Below the pieces are notes generated by a model. That model saw only the letters and a program-made list of their open reading frames with translations, did no database searches and was not told where the DNA came from. Of a stretch of 64,000 bases of DNA, positions 1 through 12,100 are shown piece after piece (position 1 is the stretch's first letter; the number at the start of each line of letters is the position of its first letter). The position numbers and the translations under genes are program-made. Origin of the DNA: Terebella lapidaria (Eukaryota; Annelida; Polychaeta; Terebellida; Terebellidae). The stretch is from the NCBI GenBank assembly GCA_949152475.1, contig OX424556.1, positions 58,548,451 through 58,612,450 of the forward strand. The letters are read 5' to 3'.

Positions 1-173
1 ATGAAATATAAACTGATGAAGTGAAACTTGATTTTTTGATACAATAACAGCTGCTTAATCTGCTGCTTAAGACTTTTTAATGGGAAAATAAATTGTTTCA
101 TGAAGATCTATTCATACAACAAAATTTAAGCCTAGTCATGCAGAGTACAAGTCGGTTCTTTTGTGCCTTGCAG
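1..173 (+). other. THOC2 intron end upstream of first exon in window
   Basis: This stretch ends in a T-rich run and TTGCAG immediately before 174, so it reads as the 3' end of an intron. No coding segment was recognised. The THOC2 start codon and roughly the first 340 codons (estimated from the length of the vertebrate protein) must lie upstream of the window. Confidence 0.7.
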
Positions 174-3100
174 AACACCAACAACCAGAAGTTGGGTCTG
201 TGCGAAGCTTGTATCCAGATTGGGAATTGGCAGCATGCGAAGCAAATCATGGACAGATTGCCACCGTATATGGCAGTGTCACACCGACCCCTTGCAGACG
301 CACTGTGTGCCCTCATCAGCCACATCATCCAACCTGTCTACCTCACGTAAGCCACATCATCCAACCTGTCCACCTCACGTAAGCCACATCATCCAACCTG
401 TCTACTTCACGTAAGCTACATCATCCAACCTGTCTACCTCATGTAAGCCACATCATCCAACCTGTCCACCTCACGTAAGCCACATCATCCAACCTGTCTA
501 CCTCACGTAAGCCACATCATCCAACCTGTCTACCTCACGTAAGCCACATCATCCAACCCGTCTACCTCATGTAAGCCACATCTTCCAGCCCGTCTACCTC
601 ACGTAAGCCAAATCATCCAACCTGTATACCTCACTTAAGCCACATCATCCAACCCATCTACCTCACGTTAGCCACATCATTCAACCCATCTACCTCACGT
701 TAGCCACATCATCCAACCTGTCTACCTCACATAAGCCACATCATCCAACCTGTCTACCTCACGTAAGCCACATCATCCAACCTGTATACCTCACTTAAGC
801 CACATCATCCAACCCGTCTACCTCACGTAAGCCACATCATCCAACCTACCTCAGTAAGCCACATCATCCAACCCATCCATCTCACATAAACCACATCCAA
901 CCAGCCTACCCCATGTAAGCTACATCATAATATTATCTGGTGTGTACCTCTTCATATCTCGCATACAACTCAAAACACTAATGTTTGTGTGAATGGTCGG
1001 TTGTTTGACGCCCATCCCTGGTTGCAGACACGCGGGGTTGCCAGAGTACCTGGTGCGCCGTCGTCAGGATGAGACCGCCGGACAGCCGCGGATGCACCAG
1101 GCCACCACGTGGCTGGAGATGGTGCGAGAGGCGTTCCCGCTGGCCTGCTGCCTCGGGCCACACCTCGCTACTGACCCCATCCTGATGGGCAAGCTCGTCC
1201 GCCTCATACGCTACTTCCTTGAGAAGGTAGGTCTCGAACACGGAACGAACTGGAAGTAGAAACGAAACAGACAGACAGACATGCGATGATACGGGACCAA
1301 TCATCTCTTGTGTACCACAAGCCAAAGTGACCATATCTGATATGGTCCTTGTGTACTGTAACCATGGTGATGACATTGTTATGTTGCCATGACAGCGGAG
1401 TGAGGTGGAGGACAAGGCGGAAGCTGATGAGGTGTTCCGAGCGATGTTGACGCTGACGGACGAGGTCATCCTGCCAAGTCTGTCGCAGCTTCCGTGTAAC
1501 TGCTGCATGGCTGAGGAGATCTGGGGCTACATGAGCCTGCTCCAGTACCAACACAGGTCTGTACCAGCACTTCTTCATAGTGATTGTATGGTCTTGTGAG
1601 GACAGAAACATCCACAGAAATAATTTGTGTCTTGTTAGTGCTCTGCTGAGGGGAATACTAGCATGCATATGTCTATGCAGCTGTTGAAATATCAATGTTA
1701 CCCTCGGGCATCATGTGTATTGATATCAAGCCCCAGATGAAAGAAAAGCTTTTCCAGTTCTTTTCACCCACACATCACATGTTTGTACCACTATATCATC
1801 TGTAATCTAATCTCCCGAGTTCGCAAGACATGAATGAAAGTTTATTCAATTAAGTATTGCACCTGCTTGAAGTCCAGAGTTTGGAATGGATATGTCAGGT
1901 GTGTAAAATGTCAAGAAACTGGCTGGTGATAGTTGCCTGAGAAAGTCTTGTCAAGACTCGGAATTATGACAGCGGCTTTCGAAGAAAGGTCAAGGCACCA
2001 CTGTCTTATGAAAAGATAATGTCGTCTAAATGGAATTGATGCAATTCTTGTGCAAGGCTTTTTTCCACAGTCGTGCTGCGAAGCTTTAATGCGACCACAT
2101 GTATCTGTTGGTTTTCTGAAGATCAGTCGGAATGTAACCATAGATCCATACACGACATTGTTCAAATATAAAAGAGAATCAGAGGTACAGAGGAAATATC
2201 GGGGTGAAGCAAAATGACAACAGAGAAAAACTAATTACAGAGGGAAACAAGGCACAAGACATTAGCTGTGTCCTGTATTAACTTTGTGTGGTCAGGCAAA
2301 TACTACTGGTTTGCAGTGAAGCTAGGAATCCACTTCTATCATGCATGATGAATGGAAGGTGTAGGGTAGTCTGGTCCTGACGCCGTGCTTGCATTACCGC
2401 CCACTAGCTTACACGACATCACTTGACAGCCCGCTCTGAGCTACCCGACAATTTCCTCCCCAGTCCCGTCTTCTTAGAACGTCTTTGAGGAAAAACCACT
2501 TGACGGTGTGAAGTGTCTCTGTGGAAATACCCCACAATCTCAGTGTTTGTTTGTAACTTCAGGTACCGCCTGTACGGCCAGTGGAAAAATGAGCGACTCA
2601 ACATCCACCCAAAACTGGTGCGCATTCGAGCTGATGTGGTCGACAAGTCCAAGTATATCATGAAGTAAGTTATGGGGGGATTAGCGAACGACTGTGATGG
2701 GAAACATATTAAACAGCTCAGGTGTGAATGTGCGAGAGCAAAGTTAGCAAAGCATCAATGGTCTCAGTGTCTCCAGTGTATTATGTGAGCCCAAGATTAC
2801 ATATTTATGTTCCAAGCTCTAGCCAAATGGAAGGCAAAAGTCAGATCCAAGCATCCCTCCATTCACTCTATGAAAGCCTCATCATCATCAAGTTACTGTT
2901 TCTATGGAGCCATGCTGCGGTGACTGGTTTTATTTCCATTATGCGGGCGGGTTATAAAGTCGTGATTTACCGTCGGGGTATCACCTTGTTACCATGGACA
3001 CAAAGCAACCCATCACTCACATTTGGCACATGCCCGTGTTATCAATTCTCACCAGCAGTCTTTTTGTCTGCAGCTTATATCCCATACACATACAACTACA

Positions 3101-6100
3101 GATGAAAAACCCTCATTATATATATCTCACCAAAAACTAACTGAATTGTCAACAATGCTGGATTGCTGTCGATAATTGTATTCCAAAAGAAAGTACGGGG
3201 CGATTTGTTACTGCTAATTCCTTTCTGCCAGCACTGCAGGTTGCATATCTCAACCGATTCGTACAATTTTCCATGTATCATGTGTATGCCTATCATGTAT
3301 GTAGTAAGATCATACAACTTTGTCCTGGACACAGGCGCCTGGCGAAGGAGAACGTTAAGCAGATGGGACGACAGATAGGAAAGCTAAGTCACAGCAACCC
3401 TGGTGTCCTGTTTGAATTCGTGAGTATTCCCCGAGTAGTGTGCAATCTGATTTACTTCTATATTGATAACATTATGGTATCAGTGAGAACTGTTGACCAT
3501 TCAGGTACTCATGCGATATGTCTCCCTGTGTTTGATTATTGGTATAAGTGCTTGAATGGACGATTGCGGTGATGAGAACTAAAGAGACGAGCTCCTAATG
3601 TTGTGTCCCTATTACTTGTAAGCATCAAGATGCTCATGTTGTACCTGTTTATGAAGCCCCTATGCATGTCCATGATGCGCAAGCGTCCCTGTAAGATAAC
3701 ACTACACAGGGTCATTTAGATGCTAAGTTGTTTTTGGGGGAATACGAAAGTCTTTCCAGAAATGGAGGTCTCATTTCAGAGGAGTCTTATCTTACAGGGA
3801 CCACTGTATGTTGTCTAAAGTAAGTTGTTAATGGGCTGTCAACAATAATCTGGTGAATACACAGTGCCAAGGTTCTTTGGTTTTGAAGTAAAACTGGATA
3901 AATTGCCTGATATGAAAATATGTTGGCACAATACTACACATGTCGAAAAAAAAAATAAAATGGTCAATGAAATATAAGTCATTTGAATGGTAGAATTGAG
4001 CATGGTAAAGCAAACCTGCAGACAGTAATTAATAGAGCAATTGCGGAATGGTGCTGTATGGTCATTGTTACTGACGTAATAATGCCCAGGACTTCATGAC
4101 AGGCTATTGTTCTTCAATTTGGACTGCAATTTGCAAATGGGCTCCACATGAAATTACATCGGACATTGAGTGACGTTGCGTAACATGAACATGATTAATG
4201 TTTATGCATGCAGGAAACATGTCATGCTGCCTCACTCACGTTTCTATCCTCTTAGCTTTTATAGTGACACACGTTTACCTGTTTCCCGCACAGCAGTAAC
4301 CAAGCCTGTGTCAATAGGGAACACCGTTTGTTTGCTGATTAATTACACGTTAACGTTGCCTTTATTTGACAGGTTCTGTCTCAGATCCAGAAATACGACA
4401 ATTTTATCGGACCAGTGGTGGACTCGCTCAAGTTTTTGACGGGATTGTCGTACGATGTCATGGCCTGTATCCTTACAATCACCTGTACACACAATACATA
4501 TATATGCCCAGGTCCTGCTTTTTATGTAGCACATGCTAGCAGATTAAGTATTCTTTAAACTGTAAAATTTGAATAAGAGATGAAACAATAAAGTTGACCT
4601 TGCACTCTACTTGTGCATTGATGACTAGCGTGCTACACTCAAGTACTAGTACACTCTATAGCAACATGTACATCGCATGTTACAGTGTGTGTTTTACATG
4701 AAAGTTTGATCGATGGATGAATATTGCAGCAGTAAGCTGATGACATGTTCAGTGTCGGTGTGTTTTCTCAGTAGTACATACGGCAAGCGTCCCATTGCAA
4801 AGTTACCTGTACCGTAAATTATAGATCACCCTGGTGTTTTATCCCCGCAATATGGCATTGAGTCATAGCCTCCAGTGCTTATTGATGTGCAGTTAAGGTG
4901 TAAAACAGGGATAAATTGGTGTCTAAGTGCAATTCTTTAATGCAGCACAAACCATTCTCTAAATTGGTCTCACAAGTCAGACCCTGGATCTTTGAGAGGC
5001 TCAATTATTCATGCGAGCACCAGTATAACCCCCAGAAAGTCTGTACAGTTTCCATAAGCAGTTTGTGTCTCCTACTATTACGTAAATGAACTTGACCTTC
5101 AACTTAGACTGTATCATCGAAGCGTTGGCAAACCCTGAGAAAGAGCGACTGAAGCATGACGACACAAACATTTCCCTCTGGCTTCAGAGTGAGTCAAATT
5201 ATAGTCTGAGCTTGTGAGCTTTTAAATGAATGCCAGTTCTGAAAAAAAAAAAATCATATAAAGATTGGCATGTTACTTTTCGTTGCATGATCTAAGTGTA
5301 CTGGATAGAATACGAAGTTGCTTGTACAGTCAAAATGTTGTGATGAAGTGATACTGTTTTCCTATCGTTGTCATAATGACACCCAATGGCTGATCATAAT
5401 GCTGGGTATTTTCGGCAGGCTTGGCCACGTTTAGCGGCACGGTGTCCAAGAAGTACTCAATAGACCTTGCTGGAATTCTTCAGTATGTCACGAACCAGCT
5501 CAAGGCCAGCAAGAGGTGAGCTTTGTCCAGTGGCAGACATGCTTTGCTCCAAAATAATATTTGGCAGCGACAGGGCTCATAGATAATTCACTGTGAACTT
5601 CCTAGCGAAAATCTCCAACTTTGAAACCAGGACCGTCATGATCCTGCCAGTGACTTGACCATCCCTTTTACATCTACTGGGTCCTAAACGTTTTGGGTTT
5701 GCAGAACTACAATCAGCTACATTTTAGTTTCTGTGAATTTAGGGAAAAACATTGAAATTTTTATACAGCAGATTCCAGTGGCAATGTGAATCTTGCTCCC
5801 CAGCCTTAATCAGACTGGATCACCCTGATCTTTCAGCCTTTATAAGATTAGAATGTTGCCTTGTGATTTTGACAGCTATGACCTGCTGATCCTGCGCGAG
5901 ATCGTGCAGAAGATGGTGGGTATTGAGGTGTCGGAGGAGGTGACAGACGACCAGCTGCAGGCCACGACAGGCGGAGAGCTCCTCAGACAGGAGGTAACCG
6001 TTCCCATGGATACCACTCAAACTTTGGTGTGGCAGACATGCATTAGTTCAGCAGAGCAGTGTATCGTCTGATTTCATGTTACTCTGTATTAGCTTGTAGA

Positions 6101-9100
6101 GCTGATACTCCACGTTTTTGTGTTGTTGAAATGATGATTATGCCTACACTTTGACTTGTGTTTTGCAGGGTGGGTATTTCTCTCAGGTACGGAACACGAA
6201 GAAGTCGTCAAGTCGCCTGAAGGACGCACTCCTGGAGCAGAACTTGGCAGTGCCGCTCTGTCTGCTCATGGCCCAGCAGCGTAATGGCATCGTCTTCACA
6301 CAGGACACAAATGACAAGCGACACATCAAACTGATCGGCAAACTTTACGACCAGGCCAGTAACCAGCTGTTTGCTGTGAAAGTAGCCAACACAATCATAT
6401 ACCCCTTTGTCACTGATCGATAAGCTGTGAATTGTAGCAACTGTGCAAAATATTTCTCTGAGCTGCATGTACTCTTCCGAAAACGCATCATTATGAAATT
6501 TGATTTGGCATGTGTTAATCTAATGAAGTTTCTTCCAACGTCTAGCTGAGACTGTATCCCTAAATATATGACAAGATCAGTGCTCACTGACGTGTGCTGT
6601 CTCTTCCATACAGTGTCAGGACACGCTAGTGCAGTTCATCACGTTCCTATCGCTACAGCTGAGTACAGACGAGTTCAGCAAGCGTCTGCCACCGATTGAC
6701 GATCTGATGTTGACGTACCAGGTCTCCGCAGATGTAGCCTTCGCTCTCTGGCGGGTCACCTACACCACCAATATACAGGTGCTGTATTCACCTACACCAC
6801 TGACATCAGGTGCTGTATTCACCTACACCACTGACATACAGGTGCTGTATTCATCTACACCAATGACATACAGGTGCTGTATTCACCTATACCACTGACA
6901 TACAGGTGCTGTATTCACCTACACCACTGACATCAGGTGCTGTATTCACCTACACCACTGACATACAGGTGCTGTATTCACCTACACAACTGCCATACAG
7001 GTGCTGTATTCACCTATACCACTGCCTTACAGGTGCTGTATTCACCTACACTACTGACATCAGGTGCTGTATTCACCTACACCACTGACATACAGGTGCT
7101 GTATTCACCTACACAACTGCCATACAGGTGCTGTATTCACCTACACCACCAATATACAGGTGCTGTATTCATCTACATCACTGACATACAGGTGCTGTAT
7201 TCACCTACACAACTGCCATACAGGTGCTGTATTCATCTACACCACTGACATACAGGTGCTGTATTCACCTACACAACTGCCATACAGGTGCTGTATTCAC
7301 CTACACCACCAATATACAGGTGCTGTATTCATCTACACCACTGACATACAGGTGCTGTATTCATCTACACCACTGACATACAGGTGCTGTATTCACCTAC
7401 ACCACTGACATACAGGTGCTGTATTCACCTACACAACTGCCTTACAGGTGCTGTATTCATCTACACCACTGACATACAGGTGCTGTATTCACCTACACAA
7501 CTGCCATACAGGTGCTGTATTCACCTACACAACTGTCATACAGGTGCTGTATTCACCTTCACAACTGCCTTACAGGTGCTGTATTCATCTACACCACTGA
7601 CATACAGGTGCTGTATTCACCTACACAACTGCCATACAGGTGCTGTATTCACCTACACAACTGTCATACAGGTGCTGTATTCACCTACACAACTGTCATA
7701 CAGGTGCTGTATTCACCTACACAACTGCCTTACAGGTGCTGTATTCATCTACACCACTGACATACAGGTGCTGTATTCACCTACACAACTGCCATACAGG
7801 TGCTGTATTCACCTACACAACTGTCATACAGGTGCTGTATTCACCTACACAACTGTCATACAGGTGCTGTATTCACCTACACAACTGTCATACAGGTGCT
7901 GTCTTCACCTACACAACTGTCATACAGGTGCTGTATTCACCTACACAACTGTCATACAGGTGCTGTATTCACCTACACAACTGCCATACACGTGCTGTAT
8001 TCACCTACACAACTGCTTTACAGGTGCTGTATTCACCTACACCTCCAATATACAGGTGCTGTATTCATCTACACCACTGACATACATGTGCTGTATTCAT
8101 CTACACAACTGTCATACAGGTGCTGTATTCACCTACACAACTGCCATACAGGTGCTGTATTCACCTACACAACTGTCATACAGGTGCTGTATTCACCTAC
8201 ACAACTGCCATACAGGTGCTGTATTCACCTACACAACTGTCATACAGGTGCTGTATTCACCTACACAGCTGTCATACAGGTGCTGTCTTCACCTACACAA
8301 CTGTCATACAGTTGCTGTATTCACCTACACAACTGCCATACAGGTGCTGTATTCATCTACACAACTGCCATACAGTTGCTGTATTCACCTACACAACTGT
8401 CATACAGGTGCTGTATTCACCTACACAACTGTCATACAGGTGCTGTCTTCACCTACACCACCAATATACAGGTGCTGTATTCATCTACACCACTGACATA
8501 CATGTGCTGTATTCATCTACACAACTGTCATACAGGTGCTGTATTCACCTACACAACTGCCATACAGGTGCTGTATTCACCTACACAGCTGTCATACAGG
8601 TGCTGTATTCACCTACACAACTGTTATACAGGTGCTGTATTCATCTACACAACTGCCATACAGTTGCTGTATTCACCTACACCACCAATATACAGGTGCT
8701 GTATTCATCTACACCACTGACATACAGGTACTGTATTCATCTACACAACTGCCATACAGGTGCTGTATTCACCTACACAACTGTCATACAGGTGCTGTAT
8801 TCACCTACACAACTGCCATACAGGTGCTGTATTTACCTACACAACTGCCATACAGGTGCTATATTCACCTACACAACTGCCATACAGGTGATGTATTCAC
8901 CTACACAACTGCCATACAGGTGCTGTATCCATCTACACAACTGCCATACAGGTGCTGTATTCACCTACACAACTGCCATACAGGTGCTGTATTCATCTAC
9001 ACAACTGCCATACAGGTGCTGTATTCACCTACACAACTGTCATACAGGTGCTGTATTCACCTACACAACTGCCATACAGGTGCTGTATTTACCTACACAA

Positions 9101-12100
9101 CTGCCATACAGGTGCTGTATCCATCTACACAACTGCCATACAGGTGCTGTATTCACCTACACAACTGCCATACAGGTGCTGTATTCATCTACACAACTGC
9201 CATACAGGTGCTGTATTCACCTACACAACTGTCATACAGGTGCTGTATTCACCTACACAACTGCCATACAGGTGCTGTATTCACCTACACAACTGCCATA
9301 CAGGTGCTGTATTCATCTACACAACTGCCATACAGGTGCTGTATTCACCTACACCACTGACATACAGGTGCTGTATTCACCTACACCACCAATATACAGG
9401 TGCTGTATTCACCTACACCACTGACATACAGTTGCTGTATTCACCTATACCACTGACATACAGGTGCTGTATTCATCTACACCACTGACATCAGGTGCTG
9501 TATTAACCTACATCACTGACATACAGGTGCTGTATTCACCTACACCACTGACATACAGGTGCTGTGTTCACCTACACCACTGCCATACAGGTGCTGTATT
9601 CACCTACACCACTGACATACAGGTGCTGTATTCACCTAAACAACTGTCATACAGGTGCTGTATCTACCTCTCTGAACCATTGGACAAACACATTTGGCAT
9701 GGTGTTCCATCCTTCCATTTGCCTGCTCTTCAAAAGTTCATCCTTACCGAGACTCACTCATCCAAGATATGCTCAAATAAGATAACTTCGTATGACCATG
9801 CTCTGAATTTTTTCATGCAGCAAAAGTACGAGGAGTTGCGGAAGTCAGACAAGAAAGACAAGCAGAACGAGTCTAACTCTCAGAGTGTACGGGTGCGACG
9901 ATACATGGATGCCTGCGAACACGTCATGTGTCCTGTCCGTGACCTCATCTACGCGCTCAACCCGCCCAAAGTCTGGGACGAAATCAGGTCAGAATTCACC
10001 AAACCTGACAAGTAAACACTGTGTAGGATAGATGAATGCAGAAGTACTTCAAATTCAGTTATGTGAATTTGTGATCTGTGATTACATTAGAACACATATT
10101 TTTTAATGAAACATTAGTGACTAATTGCGCTATATTTGACTTGTGTAGTTTGCAGTTTTACACGACGTTCTGGTCATTGACGACCTACGACCTTCAGGTT
10201 CCTGGTGGTGCTTACGACAAACAGAGATCTTTGCTCAAAGCTCAGCTCAATGCCATCGAAGACAACAAGGACCTGGTAGGTTTTTGTCTAGTTAACAATA
10301 ATTCTGCAGCCCACCGATTCCCTTGATTTGATTAAGACTCACGCTGATAAGATGTTGTTTCAGGCACAGAGTAAGAAGAAGAAGGAACGAGAGCGATGTC
10401 AGTCTCTGATTGACAGACTGACGGACGAGGAACGCAGACAGGAAGAGCACGTTAAGATGGTCCGTAACCGACTCAAGCAGGAGAAGGAGACTTGGTTTGC
10501 CTCCAGTAAGTTCCTGGCAAAATCGAAGCAGACCTGTCGACTTTCATATCAATCCATTACAGAGAGAATACCTGTAAGTTTTTTCATCACAATGAAGCAA
10601 CACTTCATTTGGCTATGACCGTTTGCGTATGACTCCGCTTTCCTAGATTTTTTTTGGATTTTCCCTCCTACAGAGTCCGTGCCGAAGCAGTCCATGATCA
10701 CGTCTGTCCTACAGCTCTGCCTGTTCCCACGATGTTGTTTCACCGTGAATGACGCGGTCTACTGTGCAAAGTTCCTGCACATCCTCCACAGTCTGAAAAC
10801 CCCAAACTTCTCATCACTTGTGTGTTATGATAGGGTCAGTGCTCTCAATCCGCCATCAAAACTCATGCCTTTATCAAATTCCATGCTGAAATATGTAAAG
10901 GCGTCTTGCAGAGTTGAAGTAATTGCATGTTCCATGTACATGTAACAGATATTCACGGAGGCAACATGGGCGATCTCCAGCTGTACCGAGAGTGAGGCTC
11001 ACCGTTTCGGCCGCTTCCTGTGTGCCGTACTTGACGACATCATGCGTTGGCATGGCGACAAAAACATCTTTGAAAAGGTACAGTGAAATACCAGAGAGAT
11101 CTGACAAGGCAAACATGGAGCTCTTCAATTTCCGTAGACATATCTTTAGGAACTCTCTTGTAAATCATCCTGTACCTCTGCCTTCAGGAATGCGCTAACT
11201 ACCCGGGATTTGTCACGGTTTTCCGAGTACCAAAGACAGACAGCACACAGTCTCCGCCGGACAGCCTGGACTACGAGAACTATCGGCATGTGGTACACAA
11301 GTGGCAGTACAGCCTCTGTCTGGTCAGTTGCTAACGTGGAAATATATTCCAGTTGCACCCAGCTATTGTTTTGTATGTGAGATGAGGATATATACGTTGA
11401 GTTCATGAGACATCAATGACTTCTTTACAACATTATTTCATTTTTTCACCATCAGGCGGCTGCAAACAGCATAGATTCCAAGGATTACATCCAGATCAGG
11501 AACTTTCTCATTGTGCTGACCAAGGTTCGTCTCGAGGACTGAGAACATCCTATGACCTATCGAGGCTTAATGAGAGCAAAACATGGCTTTGTTAAAACAT
11601 TCAATAAGTAATGTGCATAGAACCAACAAATCTGTGTTCTAGCTGTTCATTAGCCCAAATATCACATACCACTATACCTAGGCGTGACTGTAGCCTGCGA
11701 GTGTCTTGATCCCTAGGTCCTGCCTCACTTCCCGCGAGTGCTGCGGTTCGGTAACGCCCTGGAGCGGCGTGTAGAGCGGCTGTGTATGGAGGAGAAGGAG
11801 AAACGCCCCGATCTCTACGCACTGACCATGGGGTGAGACCTGCTGTGACAAATACTGCGGTGTTGGTGACCGTGTGTGGTAGTCACACATAAAGACAATC
11901 AACAATATATGTAAAATTCACAAATTTGTTGCAGATACATTGGCCAGCTGAAGATGAAGAGGAAGACTTGGATTGAGGAGTCTGAATTCCACCTCACAGT
12001 GAGCTAAACTTCACGTATATTTGATTGAATGTAAAGAAATAGGAATCAAAGCCAACTAGTGATGTATAACTTGTTTCTGCAGAAGAAGGCTGCACCTCCC

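Noticed and set aside
347..925. CRISPR-like array (32-nt spacing)
   Set aside because: Repeats are contiguous with no unique spacers, and the host is eukaryotic. The same applies to the 35-bp array at 17025-19360.
1911..2165. Small - strand open frames inside THOC2 introns
   Set aside because: Short, unsupported by splice signals or similarity, and expected by chance in introns of this length.
7384..9488. Long repetitive open frames (up to 434 codons) in the 32-nt array as a repeat protein gene
   Set aside because: The sequence is a tandem intronic minisatellite between two THOC2 exons. All frames are open because the unit has few stops, and there is no independent start context or domain.
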